From CAG-791 sp045546175 (GTDB taxonomy: Bacteria > Bacillota > Clostridia > Lachnospirales > Lachnospiraceae): a DNA stretch of 64,000 nucleotides. The position numbers and the translations under genes are program-made. Shown piece after piece: positions 41,961-51,734 of this stretch. Below the pieces are notes generated by a model, which did not search any database, was not told where the DNA came from, and worked only from the letters and a program-made list of their open reading frames with translations. Position 1 is the first letter of the stretch. Every line of letters starts with the position of its first letter. The DNA lies in contig JAZQCI010000103.1 in the NCBI GenBank assembly GCA_045546175.1, positions 28,869-92,868 of the forward strand. Direction: 5' to 3'.

Positions 41961-42878
41961 TTAGCGGATCTCGTTCAGATCATAAGGCGTCAGCTGGTAT
42001 ACATAGTAGTTGAGCCAGTTGCTGTACAAAAGATAGCTGTGCGCACGCCACTCCAGAAGAGGCTTTTTCTCCGGATCATCGTCAGGGAAGTAGTTGACCG
42101 GGATCGCGGTCCCGAGTCCTTTTCGCGCGTCTCTTACATACTCATCTCTGAGGGTATTGCGGTCATACTCCGCATGCCCCATGATAAAGATCTTCCTGCC
42201 GTCCCGCGACATGCATAAGAGGACACCGGCCTCATCGGATTCCGCCAGGATCCTGAGATCCTTGCACCCGTGGATCGCTCTGGCGGGAACTTCCGTGTAG
42301 CGGCTGTGCGGGATCAGGAAATAATCATCGAAGCCGCGGACCAGGGGTTCTCTTCTGTGGCGCACCTTGTGCGAGTAGACGCCGAACAGCTTTTGCGGCA
42401 GCATCTTCTTCTGAATCCCGTAATGGTAGTAGAGTCCCGCCTGCGCGCCCCAGCAGATGTGGAAAGTGCTGAACACGTTCGTCTTGCTCCAGGCAAATAC
42501 TTCACAGAGCTCCGGCCAGTAGTCGACTTCTTCATATTCCATCTTCTCTACAGGAGCTCCCGTGATGATGAGGCCGTCAAACCGCTGTGACTTCAGCTCA
42601 TCAAAGGTATAGTAGAATTTCTGAAGATGGGAGATCGCCGTGTTGAGGGACTTGTGGGAGCTCATGCGCATGAACGTGACATCGATCTGCAGAGGCGTGT
42701 TGGAGAGCATTCGCAGAAGCTGCAGCTCCGTCTCCTCTTTCTTGGGCATCAGGTTCAGAATACAGAGCTGCAGGGGACGGATGTCCTGGTGCGTCGCGCG
42801 ATTCTCGTCGACGACAAACAGGTTCTCTTTCTCAAGTATTTCCTTAACCGGCAGGTCATTCTGTATTTTGATAGGCAT
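41961..42878 (-). CDS. metA: Homoserine O-acetyltransferase (MetA)
   Basis: 305 residues. Catalytic Cys in STFHICWGAQAG (near residue 142), His in IMGHAEYD (near 235) and Glu in the same segment. The substrate-deciding stretch reads TGAPVEKMEYEEVDYW; Glu after APV is found in acetyl-CoA-using MetA of Bacillus, where the E. coli succinyl enzyme has Gly. First step of methionine synthesis from homoserine. GGGAGGG before the ATG. Confidence 0.9.
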   Translation of the reverse strand: MPIKIQNDLPVKEILEKENLFVVDENRATHQDIRPLQLCILNLMPKKEETELQLLRMLSNTPLQIDVTFMRMSSHKSLNTAISHLQKFYYTFDELKSQRFDGLIITGAPVEKMEYEEVDYWPELCEVFAWSKTNVFSTFHICWGAQAGLYYHYGIQKKMLPQKLFGVYSHKVRHRREPLVRGFDDYFLIPHSRYTEVPARAIHGCKDLRILAESDEAGVLLCMSRDGRKIFIMGHAEYDRNTLRDEYVRDARKGLGTAIPVNYFPDDDPEKKPLLEWRAHSYLLYSNWLNYYVYQLTPYDLNEIR

Positions 42879-42940
42879 GTCTATCCCTCCCTTTAGTTCA
42901 GATCCCGCAAAGCGGGCCGCCGCGCGTCTTCTCCGCGCCC

Positions 42941-44950
42941 TTACTCTTCTCCGATCATAGCAAGAAAACCCTCTTCCGAGATAATGGGAATCCCCAGCTC
43001 CCTCGCTTTTTTGTTCTTGCTCGAGGAAGAAGTCACATCGTTATTGATCAGGTAGTCCGTCTTGGAGGATACACTTCCCGCAGCCTTTCCTCCCAGGCTC
43101 ATGATCTTGTCTTTCAGTTCATTTCTGTTTGCAAATCGGTGGACGCTCCCCGTGATGACAAAGGTCTTGCCCGCAAGGATCTGAGGTCCCGCCGGCGCGC
43201 TCTCTTTCTGCAGATGAAGCTCGCCCAGCAGATCGTCCAGGGCGGCGGTCAGCCGCGCGTCATCAAAAAACTTCCGGATGTTCTGAGCCAGAACAGGGCC
43301 GATCCCTTCCACTTCCGAGAGTGTCGTCTCATCCGCTTTCCTGATCTCTTCCAGGTCATCCCTGAAATGGGAACAGAGGATCCTCGCTCCGGAAATGCCG
43401 ATCCCGGGGATTCCGATGGCTCCGAGCACTCTGGCCGGCGTCGTCTCCCTGGATCTGTCGATCGCCTCGAGGAGCTTGTCGCAGGACCTGCGCCCGAGTC
43501 CCTCCATATTTTCGATCACGTCCCTGTGCTGCCCGAGGCGGTAAATATCCGCGAAATTGTGGATCAGGCCTGCCGCGATCAGTTTTTCCAGCGTCGCCTC
43601 GGAGAGTCCGTCTATATTCATCGCGCTGCGGCTGACAAAGAGCGAAAAAGCCTTGATCTTCTTGGCCGCGCAGTCCGGATTGGTGCAGACGAGCACCTCC
43701 GTGTCGTTGTCCCTTCGGATCACCGTGTCCTTTCCGCAGACCGGACACCTCGCCGGGATCTGCAGTGATCCCGAACCTGTCAGGTTCTCCGCGATCTGGG
43801 GAATGATCATATTGGCCTTGTAGACCGTGATCCTGTCTCCGATCCCCAGCTTGAGGTCCCTGACTATACTGATGTTATGAACAGAGGCTCTCCTGACCGT
43901 AGTGCCTTCGAGCTCCACCGGCTCGAAGACCGCGATGGGATTGATAAGGCCGGTCCTGCTCGCGCTCCATTCCACGTCGATCAGCGTTGTCTCCATGAGC
44001 TCATCCGCCCACTTGAAAGCAATGGAATTACGGGGGAACTTGGCGGTTGTGCCAAGCGACTCGCCGTATGCGATGTCATCGAGCGTGAGCACAAGTCCGT
44101 CGGACGGAAGATCGCTCGAGGAGATCTTCTTCTCGAATTCCCCGACCTTTTCCGCCACATTATCCGGCGTGACGCGCACGTATTCCACCGTCTCAAATCC
44201 CTGGTGCGCCAGGAATTCCATCTGCTTCTGTCTGGAGTTGTCAAAAGAGAGATTCCCGGCCTGTACCAGCGAAAAAGCGTAAAATCTGACCCTGCGCTTA
44301 GCAGTGATCCGGTTGTTGAGCTGCCTGACACTGCCGCTGCACAGATTTCTGGGATTCTTGTAGCGCACATCGGTAAGATCGCCCGTGGCTGCCGCTTCCG
44401 CTTCCAGCTCTTCGTTGATCTTCTCGAAGTCCGAGTAACGGATCAGGGCCTCTCCGCGCAGGATGATCGTCTCTTTGCAGGGAATGTGGACAGGGAGATT
44501 CTTGAACACCTTGGCGTTGTCGGTGATCACTTCCCCGATCTCGCCGTTTCCCCTGGTCACCGCTTTTGTCAGCTGCCCGTTCTCATAGGTAAGTACAACG
44601 GTGAGGCCGTCCAGCTTCCAGGACAGAAGTCCCTCGTGGCCGCCAAGCCACTGCGCAAGGGCCTCCCGGTCCTTTGTCTTGTCCAGGGACAGCATCGGGC
44701 TTTCGTGCCGCTCTTTGGGCAGCTCATCCGCCGCAGTATAACCGACATGAACCGTCGGCGATCCGGCAAGCACAATACCGGTGCGCGCTTCCAGCGCGGA
44801 CAGCTCGTCATAAAGCCTGTCGTATTCGAGATTGCTCATGATCTCGGTATCTTTGTTGTAATAGGCTTCCGATGCGCGGTTAAGGAGCTGCGTCAGCTCT
44901 TTCATTCGGGCGCGGTCCGCCTCGGATACTTTTCCGGATACACTTTCCAT
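42941..44950 (-). CDS. ligA: NAD-dependent DNA ligase
   Basis: 669 residues from ATG 44948-44950 (GAAGG upstream). Adenylation domain with the active Lys in SWKLDGLTV near residue 112, OB fold, four-Cys zinc finger (CPVCGKD and CTNPDCAAKK, near 405-430), helix-hairpin-helix repeats, and C-terminal BRCT (LAGKTFVITGSVHRF). Seals nicks in replication and repair. Confidence 0.95.
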   Translation of the reverse strand: MESVSGKVSEADRARMKELTQLLNRASEAYYNKDTEIMSNLEYDRLYDELSALEARTGIVLAGSPTVHVGYTAADELPKERHESPMLSLDKTKDREALAQWLGGHEGLLSWKLDGLTVVLTYENGQLTKAVTRGNGEIGEVITDNAKVFKNLPVHIPCKETIILRGEALIRYSDFEKINEELEAEAAATGDLTDVRYKNPRNLCSGSVRQLNNRITAKRRVRFYAFSLVQAGNLSFDNSRQKQMEFLAHQGFETVEYVRVTPDNVAEKVGEFEKKISSSDLPSDGLVLTLDDIAYGESLGTTAKFPRNSIAFKWADELMETTLIDVEWSASRTGLINPIAVFEPVELEGTTVRRASVHNISIVRDLKLGIGDRITVYKANMIIPQIAENLTGSGSLQIPARCPVCGKDTVIRRDNDTEVLVCTNPDCAAKKIKAFSLFVSRSAMNIDGLSEATLEKLIAAGLIHNFADIYRLGQHRDVIENMEGLGRRSCDKLLEAIDRSRETTPARVLGAIGIPGIGISGARILCSHFRDDLEEIRKADETTLSEVEGIGPVLAQNIRKFFDDARLTAALDDLLGELHLQKESAPAGPQILAGKTFVITGSVHRFANRNELKDKIMSLGGKAAGSVSSKTDYLINNDVTSSSSKNKKARELGIPIISEEGFLAMIGEE

Positions 44951-44963
44951 GGTTATTCCTTCT

Positions 44964-45701
44964 CTACCTTGCAAGCGGAAGCCCCGCCGCTTTATACAGC
45001 TCCGCGAGCTCATCTCCGCTGATTATTCTCTGCTCGCCGGGCTTTAAGGCGCCCAGCTCGATCGTCAGGACTCTGACCCTCTTGAGTTTTTTCACCTCAT
45101 TGCCGACCGCCTTGCACATCCTCCGGATCTGCCTGTTCAGCCCCTGTGTGAGGATGATCCTGAAGGTATAGTCGCCCAGCCGCTCCACTTTACAGGGGCG
45201 CGTGGTGACATCCAGCTCCTTGAGCCTTACGCCCTTTCTGAAATGTTCCAGATCCGCGTCCGAGATGCGGCTCTTCACCCGCACGATGTATTCCTTCTCA
45301 TGTCCGGCGGAGCCTTTCATCATCGCGTCGATCAGTTTCCCGTCGTTTGTCATCAGAAGAAGCCCTTCCGAGTCCCTGTCCAGCCGGCCGGCATAGGTCA
45401 GCCTGACAGGAAAAGAAAAGGCTTCTTCAAGCGTTCTGTCCGCATGGCGGTCGCTCCTTGTGCAAGTGACGCCGACGGGTTTGTAATAGGCTGCTACGAC
45501 TTTGTTCTGGGCTCCCACAAGAAGCTTTCCGTCGACGGTAACTTCATCGGTGCCCCGAATCCTCATTCCTGCAGTCGCCGCGGTTCCGTTCACAAATACT
45601 CTGCCTGCGTCGATCAGGCGGTCCGCTTCCCTCCGGGAGCAGATCCCGCACGACGCGATATACTGATTGATCCGGGGTCCTGCCTGCTCACGGGCCTTCA
45701 A
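44964..45701 (-). CDS. rluF: 23S rRNA pseudouridine synthase, RluF/RsuA family
   Basis: 245 residues from a TTG start that overlaps the MecA stop as TTGA, with GGAG eight bases upstream. N-terminal S4 RNA-binding domain (RINQYIASCGICSRREADRLI), catalytic motif AGRLDRDSEGLLLMTNDG with the nucleophilic Asp near residue 107, and LTQGLNRQIRRMCKAVG. Isomerises a uridine in 23S rRNA; the sub-family call (F rather than B) is by overall resemblance. Confidence 0.8.
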   Translation of the reverse strand: MKAREQAGPRINQYIASCGICSRREADRLIDAGRVFVNGTAATAGMRIRGTDEVTVDGKLLVGAQNKVVAAYYKPVGVTCTRSDRHADRTLEEAFSFPVRLTYAGRLDRDSEGLLLMTNDGKLIDAMMKGSAGHEKEYIVRVKSRISDADLEHFRKGVRLKELDVTTRPCKVERLGDYTFRIILTQGLNRQIRRMCKAVGNEVKKLKRVRVLTIELGALKPGEQRIISGDELAELYKAAGLPLAR

Positions 45702-46363
45702 CTGTATAACTCCGCGATCTGCTGCACGGCTCTTCTTCTGAGTATACAGTCGCTGTGCTCTCTGATGTAAGCCAGTGTCGTGTCGCTGCAGGAGACCATG
45801 TCGGCGAAATCATTGATCCTGAGGACCGACCCGTCGTACTCTTCGCCGGCGTCAGGGTCCCTACTGAGCACAAGATAGTAGAACCCCGTGTCTTTTACAA
45901 AATAGAGGGCGCTCGAAAGTCCGCGGCAGTTCTCAAGGATGCGGCAGCTGGCGGCAGTGTCCAGGATACTCGGAAAACGGAAAACGTAAGTCCCGGAGAT
46001 CGCTGTATCCGCTCCCTTTTTCCGGGCTGCCTTTTCCGCCTCCCCATAATAGGACGCCGGGCCTGCGCTCTGCGCCTCGTGTGCATCATCTTTGTGTGCC
46101 TGAATCTTGGCCGACTCGACGGGATCCTGGGAGATGGTAAGACTCACCGACTGGTCCGGAAGGACCGAGATCCTCATCGAGGTGTAGTCATTCTTCATAT
46201 TCATATTAACAGAACTGGCTGCCTTGAGAATGATCCTCTTGATAAACTCCACGGCGTTCTTCTTGCGGTCAAACAGATCGTCGAGGTCAATCCCGTGCTT
46301 TTTCAGATCATCCTGCGTGATGATGCAGTTTATAGTTGTGTCATTTATTTTTCTGAATTTCAA
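45698..46363 (-). CDS. mecA: Adaptor protein MecA
   Basis: 221 residues from a TTG start (46361-46363) behind GGAGG; the typical opening KFRKINDTTINCIIT begins exactly there. N-terminal substrate-binding part, acidic linker (about 90-120, ALA/GLU-rich), and C-terminal ClpC-binding domain (YVFRFPSILDTAASCRIL, SALYFVKDTGFYYLVL). MecA hands proteins to the ClpCP protease. The ATG of the frame further upstream has no support. Confidence 0.85.
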   Translation of the reverse strand: MKFRKINDTTINCIITQDDLKKHGIDLDDLFDRKKNAVEFIKRIILKAASSVNMNMKNDYTSMRISVLPDQSVSLTISQDPVESAKIQAHKDDAHEAQSAGPASYYGEAEKAARKKGADTAISGTYVFRFPSILDTAASCRILENCRGLSSALYFVKDTGFYYLVLSRDPDAGEEYDGSVLRINDFADMVSCSDTTLAYIREHSDCILRRRAVQQIAELYS

Positions 46364-46533
46364 ATGTGTTCCTCCGTCCGAGAGTATATCATACTTCTGA
46401 CATACCATTATACAACACTGTAACAAAATATTCAGCATTCGATAATAATGATTTGTAATTATTCAGCACCGCGGAAAAACGATCAAAATAAGGACCGGGG
46501 AGCTGAATAGTTACAATATCTGAAAACGAAACA

Positions 46534-46560
46534 GGCACTGCGCAGATCCTGCACAGTGCC
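46534..46560 (-). terminator. Terminator after tsf
   Basis: GGCACTG/CAGTGCC with an inner GCAG/CTGC stem, followed on the minus strand by TGTTTCGTTTTC. Confidence 0.7.
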
Positions 46561-46588
46561 TGAATACAATCTTTATATCCGCCACGGA

Positions 46589-47545
46589 TTATTTTGCAGC
46601 CGCGCCTGCCTGAGCCATAACTTCCTCAGCAAAGTTGTCCTGTCTCTTCTCGATACCTTCACCGGTCTCGAAACGAACGAACTCTTTGATGGTGATCTTG
46701 GTGCCGTTGGCCTTGCCGACCTGGTCAAGATACTGGCCTACAGTCTGCTTGCCGTCCTCGGCGCGGACATAGACCTGATCAAGAAGGCAGATCTCCTTGA
46801 ACTCTTTGTTGAGTCTTCCGATCAGCATCTTCTCGATGATGTTCTGAGGCTTTCTCTTGTTCTCGGGAAGCTTGTTGTTCTCTTCGATCGCCTGAGCGAG
46901 AAGGATCTCTTTCTCGTGTGCTCTGTACTCTTCCGAGATATCAGCCTGGCTGATGTACTTGGGATTCATAGCTGCGATCTGCATAGCTACGTTGGTGAGA
47001 GCTTCCTTCACAGCGTCATTGACTACAGCGGTCTGTGCATCAACAATAACGCCGATTCTGCCCTGTCCGTGAAGATAAGTGACTACGCAGCCTTCCTTCT
47101 CTTCGATTCTCTTGAATCTGCGGATGCTGAGCTTCTCGCTGATGACCGCGATCATGTCTACCAGTGCATCCTTAACGGTCTTGGTGGCGTCCTCTGCCCA
47201 GTCCTCACCCATGAATGTGTCGATATCTTCCGCTGCGCTGTTGAGGGCCTGCTTTGCGACCTTAGCGACATAGTTGCGGAACTTCTCGTTCTGTGCGACG
47301 AAGTCGGTCTCGGAGTTAACTTCTACGACTGCCGCCTTGTTGTCGTCGTCCTGTGCGATGAAGCAGATACCTTCTGCAGCGATTCTGCTGGCCTTCTTCT
47401 CAGCCTTAGCCTGTCCCTTCTTTCTGAGGAACTCGACTGCAGCGTCCATATCGCCGTTAGTCTCGGTGAGCGCCTTCTTGCAGTCCATCATGCCTGCGCC
47501 GGTAACTTCTCTCAACTGTTTTACCTGTGCTGTTGTAATTGCCAT
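46589..47545 (-). CDS. tsf: Elongation factor Ts
   Basis: 318 residues, long form. Starts MAITTAQVKQLREVTGAGMMDCKKAL, the family signature; TDFVAQNEKFRNYV is the TDFV motif that expels GDP from EF-Tu. The C-terminal part (LLDQVYVRAEDGKQTVGQYL) is also typical. Follows rpsB by 56 bases in the conserved rpsB-tsf operon. Confidence 0.97.
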   Translation of the reverse strand: MAITTAQVKQLREVTGAGMMDCKKALTETNGDMDAAVEFLRKKGQAKAEKKASRIAAEGICFIAQDDDNKAAVVEVNSETDFVAQNEKFRNYVAKVAKQALNSAAEDIDTFMGEDWAEDATKTVKDALVDMIAVISEKLSIRRFKRIEEKEGCVVTYLHGQGRIGVIVDAQTAVVNDAVKEALTNVAMQIAAMNPKYISQADISEEYRAHEKEILLAQAIEENNKLPENKRKPQNIIEKMLIGRLNKEFKEICLLDQVYVRAEDGKQTVGQYLDQVGKANGTKITIKEFVRFETGEGIEKRQDNFAEEVMAQAGAAAK

Positions 47546-47601
47546 AACTTTACCTCTCTATGATTACAAAAATCTGTATACCGATGGAACTCATCAGGGA
47601 A

Positions 47602-48372
47602 TCAGAGTGTTCCCTCTTCTGCCTGCTCAGCCTCGCTTGCAGCGGACTCCTGAGCCAGCGCTTCCTGCTCGGATGTGTCAACGTTCTCTTCACCCTGTCT
47701 CGCCTCGATGACTGCGTCTGCCATCTTGCTGCAAAGGAGCTTGACTGCGCGGATCGCGTCGTCATTGCCGGGGATGATGTAATCGAGCTCTTCGGGATCG
47801 CAGTTTGTATCGCCGATACCGATCAGTGTGATGCCCAGTGCGTGAGCCTCTGCGACGCAGATTCTCTCCTTCTTGGGATCGATAACAAAGATCGCATCCG
47901 GGATGTGAGTCATTTCCTTGATTCCGCCGAGGTTCTTCTCGAGCTTCTCCCACTCTTTGTTGAGCTTGGCAACTTCCTTCTTGGGAAGTACGTCAAATGT
48001 GCCGTCCTGGGACATGGCCTCGATCTTCTTGAGGCGCTCGATTCTGCCCTGGATGGTCTTGAAATTGGTCAGCATGCCGCCGAGCCATCTCTCGTTTACA
48101 TAGTACATGCCGCAGCGCTCAGCTTCTGTCTTGACTGCGTCCTGCGCCTGCTTCTTGGTGCCGACGAACAGAAGGGTTCCGCCCTGCTCAGCGATCTCGA
48201 ATACTGCTCTGTAGGCCTCGTCAACCTTTACGACAGACTTCTGAAGGTCGATGATGTGGATCCCGTTTCTCTCTGTGAAGATGTAGGGAGCCATCTTGGG
48301 GTTCCAGCGCCTTGTCTGATGTCCGAAATGTACGCCTGCTTCAAGCAGCTGCTTCATTGATACAACACTCAT
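47602..48372 (-). CDS. rpsB: 30S ribosomal protein S2
   Basis: 256 residues. Signatures MKQLLEAGVHFGHQTRRWNPKM near the start and IPDAIFVIDPKKERICVAEA near 150. The last 25 residues form an acidic Ser/Glu/Ala tail. Heads the rpsB-tsf operon behind a promoter at 48513-48541 and a structured leader. Confidence 0.97.
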   Translation of the reverse strand: MSVVSMKQLLEAGVHFGHQTRRWNPKMAPYIFTERNGIHIIDLQKSVVKVDEAYRAVFEIAEQGGTLLFVGTKKQAQDAVKTEAERCGMYYVNERWLGGMLTNFKTIQGRIERLKKIEAMSQDGTFDVLPKKEVAKLNKEWEKLEKNLGGIKEMTHIPDAIFVIDPKKERICVAEAHALGITLIGIGDTNCDPEELDYIIPGNDDAIRAVKLLCSKMADAVIEARQGEENVDTSEQEALAQESAASEAEQAEEGTL

Positions 48373-48402
48373 TTCTTTTCCTCCGTGTTTGGTTTGTTCT
48401 TC

Positions 48403-48495
48403 CGCATTTCCGTAAGCATTAATGAAGGTTCGCTACCACCCTGCCGGGTCAGAGCCCGGGTAGAGCACCGGTATATGCCGAAAATGCGTGCTTAC
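48403..48495 (-). promoter_or_regulatory. rpsB: Structured leader of rpsB
   Basis: CGCATTT (48403-48409) can pair with AAATGCG (48482-48488), and GTAAGCA (48412-48418) with TGCTTAC (48489-48495); the two pairings cross, so they form either a pseudoknot or alternatives. Between them are GC-rich hairpins with GGGTAG and CCCGGG. A likely site of autogenous control by S2 (inference). Confidence 0.55.
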
Positions 48496-48512
48496 TATTA
48501 CGCAACATTAGA

Positions 48513-48541
48513 ATATTACCACAAGCAAAAAGTTCGCACAA
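48513..48541 (-). promoter_or_regulatory. rpsB: Promoter of rpsB-tsf
   Basis: TTGTGC (48536-48541), 17 bases, TAATAT (48513-48518) with TGG in front. Just downstream of a hairpin (TTCAGCACTCC/GGGGTGCTGAA, about 48555-48582) that probably ends the codY message. Confidence 0.7.
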
Positions 48542-48598
48542 GCATTTATTTTGAATTCAGCACCCCGGGTTGGAGTGCTGAATAAAAATCGCAATTTT

Positions 48599-49417
48599 TC
48601 AGTGTCCCTGTCCTTCCGGGTCCACCTGTTTTTTCAGTTCTTTGAGTTCTCCGTAGATCGCGTCGTTGAGGACCTTAATATAAGTCCCCTTCATGCCGGA
48701 GGAACGGGACTCGATGACGCCCGCCGACTCGAATTTTCTGAGGGCGTTTACCACCACGCTTCTGGTGATGCCCGCTTTGTCCGCTATTTTGCTGGCGACA
48801 AGGATGCCCTCGATCCCGCTCAGTTCCTCGAAGATATGCACGATTGCGTGCATTTCCGTGTAGCTGAGCGTGTTGATCGCCGACTTGACCACATTGATCT
48901 TACGGGTCTCCTCAGCGGTCTCTTCGGACACGGCCCTGAGCATCTCAAGGCCCACCACTGTGGTCCCGTACTCGCACAGGATGATGTCGTCGATGTCAAA
49001 GCCCTCCCCGTCCTTATAGATGAAGACGGTCCCGAGACGCTCACCGGCGATCTCAATCGGGGCGATGATTCCTACGTTGGCGCAGTCCTGGTCTTTGACA
49101 AAGCCCAGGGTCCCCAGATTCACATTTTCATTAGTAGACAGAACCCCGAGAAATCTCTCGTTGAGAGCGGAGTCGACAAAGGTTCCCACCTTGTCCGTGA
49201 TGAGTTCGCTCAGGATCGGGATCTCCTTGTATTCGCCAAATCCCAAAACCTTACCTTTTTTGCTGATCACAAGAATGTTGGACTGCAGAACGTCGCTCAT
49301 CACTCTGCAGATATCGCTGAACACGACCTTGCCCGTGTCATTGTTGTGCAGCAGTCTTTCAATTTTTCTTGTATTATCCAGCAGTTTCACATTGCCGATC
49401 GTCTGAGACCTGTTCAC
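48599..49417 (-). CDS. codY: GTP-sensing global regulator CodY
   Basis: 272 residues. N-terminal GAF domain that binds branched-chain amino acids (DVLQSNILVISKKGKVLG, VGIIAPIEIAGERLGTVF), a linker, and the winged helix ASKIADKAGITRSVVVNALRK near residue 210, which is nearly invariant in CodY. Represses amino-acid and nitrogen metabolism genes in rich conditions. Lies behind topA, as in many Clostridia. Confidence 0.96.
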   Translation of the reverse strand: MNRSQTIGNVKLLDNTRKIERLLHNNDTGKVVFSDICRVMSDVLQSNILVISKKGKVLGFGEYKEIPILSELITDKVGTFVDSALNERFLGVLSTNENVNLGTLGFVKDQDCANVGIIAPIEIAGERLGTVFIYKDGEGFDIDDIILCEYGTTVVGLEMLRAVSEETAEETRKINVVKSAINTLSYTEMHAIVHIFEELSGIEGILVASKIADKAGITRSVVVNALRKFESAGVIESRSSGMKGTYIKVLNDAIYGELKELKKQVDPEGQGH

Positions 49418-49481
49418 TGTTTCACCTGGCCTTTCAATTATTATATCTATTTAATAGCCCGGCAGACGGGCCGCCTCACAT

Positions 49482-51596
49482 TCATTCCTCTGGCCTGTTC
49501 TCCATATATCCGCAGTCTCTGTCCTCGCAGACCAGCTTATTGCCTTTGACCAGCATCATGCCGCCGCATCTGGGACACTTTTTGTCGGAGGGTCTCTGCC
49601 AGCTCATAAAATCACACTCCGGATTGCCCATGCATCCGTAGTATTTGCGTCCCTTCTTGGTCTTTTTGACGACGATGTCTTTGCCGCACTTGGGGCAGGC
49701 GACGCCGATCTTTTCGTAGTAGGGCTTTGTATTGTGGCACTCCGGGAATCCCGGGCAGGCGAGGAATTTACCGTGGGGACCGTATTTGATCACCATATTC
49801 CTGCCGCAGTTTTCGCAGACTTCGTCTGTCTCCTCGTCCGCGATCTTTACCTTTTCCAGGTCCTTCTCAGCCTGGCTGACCGCTTCGTCCAGATCCGGAT
49901 AGAAGTTTTCGATCACAGTCTTCCACTTTACGCTCCCTTCCGCGACGCCGTCGAGCAGGCCTTCGAGATTGGCCGTGAAGGCGGGGTCCACAATGGACGG
50001 GAAAGCGCGCTTCATCATGGAGTTGACCACTTCTCCCAGCTCCGTGAGGTAGAGGTTCTTGTCCTCTTTCACAATATAGTGCCTTGCCAGGATCGTCGTG
50101 ATGGTAGGCGCGTACGTGCTGGGACGGCCGATCCCCTGTTCCTCCAGCGCTTTTACGAGAGAGGCCTCCGTGTAATGAGGCGCAGGCTGTGTGAAGTGCT
50201 GTTTGGGATCAAATTTCTCAAGCGTCAGACGGCTGTCTTTTCCGATCTTCGCCGTGAGCTTTTCTCCCTTGTCCTCGTTTTCTTCCTGATTATAGACGCA
50301 CTGATAACCGTCGAACAAAAGGCGTGATGCGGACGCGGTGAAAACATAGCTTTCGCCCGCCGTGATCCTCACCTGCGTGTTCTCATATCTGGCCGCGCTC
50401 ATGCGGCTGGCGAGAAATCTCTTGTAGATCAGCTGGTAGAGGCGGTACTGGTCTCTTGACAGAGAGTCTTTAATGGCGGAAGGAACATTCGCAAGGTCCG
50501 TGGGGCGGATCGCCTCGTGGGCGTCCTGGATCTTGCCCTCGCTCTTTCCCGTTTTCTCTCTGCTGAGCAGATACTCTTCTCCGTAATTGGCGAGAATGTA
50601 TTCGGAGGCCATAGCCTGCGCTTCGTCCGAAATGCGGGTGCTGTCGGTTCTCAGATAGGTGATCAGCGCCGTAGTTCCGCTTCCCTTGATCTCTACGCCT
50701 TCATAGAGCTGCTGCGCGATCCTCATCGTTTTCTGCGTGGAGAAATTGAGCGCGCGGCTCGCCTCCTGCTGCAGTGTTGAGGTCGTAAAAGGGAGCGGGG
50801 ATTTTCTGGTCCTCTCGGATTTCTTTACTTCGGAGACTTCAAAGGGCACATTTTCTATGGCCTTTATGATCTCCTCGACCTGTCCGGAATTCTCAAGTTC
50901 CTGTTTGACGGCCTTGCCGTTCTCCGAGACTGTTCCGTAATAGTGGACTGTCAGGGGTTTTGCATGCCCCTCCGCCTTTAAGAGCGCATCCAGTGTCCAG
51001 TACTCCTGCGGGATGAAAGCCGCGATCTCTTCCTCCCTGTCCGCAATCATGCGCAGCGCCACCGACTGTACTCTTCCGGCTGACAAGCCGCGCTTGACCT
51101 TTGCCCACAGAAGCGGTGAGATCTTATATCCCACTACACGGTCCAGGATCCTTCTGGTCTGCTGGGCGTCCACAAGGTCTATATTGATCGTTCTCGGATT
51201 CTTCAGTGATTCCGTGACGGCTTTCTTCGTGATTTCATTGAAAGTGATCCTGTAGATCTCTTTGTCCGGCATTTCATTCAGTTTCAGGGCTGCGACGAGA
51301 TGCCAGGAGATCGCTTCTCCCTCGCGGTCAGGGTCCGTTGCGAGATAGATCCTGTCCGCCTTGCGGGCTTTCTTTCTGAGGTCCGCGAGAAGTTCTCCCT
51401 TGCCGCGGATCGTTATATATTTTGGCTCATATCCATGATCGACATCAATTCCCATTCTGCTCTTGGGGAGATCTCTGACGTGTCCGTAACTGGCCGCCAC
51501 CTCATAATTGGATCCGAGAAATTTCTTGATCGTCTTTACTTTAGCCGGAGACTCTACAATGACCAGATTGTGCTTGCGCTTTCGTGCTGCTGCCAT
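49482..51596 (-). CDS. topA: DNA topoisomerase I
   Basis: 704 residues. Toprim domain (LVIVESPAKVKTIKKFLG, DPDREGEAISWH), catalytic Tyr in ITYLRTDSTRI near residue 310, TYAPTITTIL, and three C-terminal four-Cys zinc ribbons (CENCGRN..., CPKCGKD..., CPRCGGM...). Relaxes negative supercoils. Confidence 0.96.
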   Translation of the reverse strand: MAAARKRKHNLVIVESPAKVKTIKKFLGSNYEVAASYGHVRDLPKSRMGIDVDHGYEPKYITIRGKGELLADLRKKARKADRIYLATDPDREGEAISWHLVAALKLNEMPDKEIYRITFNEITKKAVTESLKNPRTINIDLVDAQQTRRILDRVVGYKISPLLWAKVKRGLSAGRVQSVALRMIADREEEIAAFIPQEYWTLDALLKAEGHAKPLTVHYYGTVSENGKAVKQELENSGQVEEIIKAIENVPFEVSEVKKSERTRKSPLPFTTSTLQQEASRALNFSTQKTMRIAQQLYEGVEIKGSGTTALITYLRTDSTRISDEAQAMASEYILANYGEEYLLSREKTGKSEGKIQDAHEAIRPTDLANVPSAIKDSLSRDQYRLYQLIYKRFLASRMSAARYENTQVRITAGESYVFTASASRLLFDGYQCVYNQEENEDKGEKLTAKIGKDSRLTLEKFDPKQHFTQPAPHYTEASLVKALEEQGIGRPSTYAPTITTILARHYIVKEDKNLYLTELGEVVNSMMKRAFPSIVDPAFTANLEGLLDGVAEGSVKWKTVIENFYPDLDEAVSQAEKDLEKVKIADEETDEVCENCGRNMVIKYGPHGKFLACPGFPECHNTKPYYEKIGVACPKCGKDIVVKKTKKGRKYYGCMGNPECDFMSWQRPSDKKCPRCGGMMLVKGNKLVCEDRDCGYMENRPEE

Positions 51597-51734
51597 TTTT
51601 ACCTCTTACTCATCCTGAAGTTTTATTTGTCTTTGCTTTTTCGTAATTTCGATGGAATTTACAAACAATACCGAATGAAACAGACAAACTTCGGGTAATA
51701 TACCATAATTGTGCCTCAAATTGCAAGACTTAGT

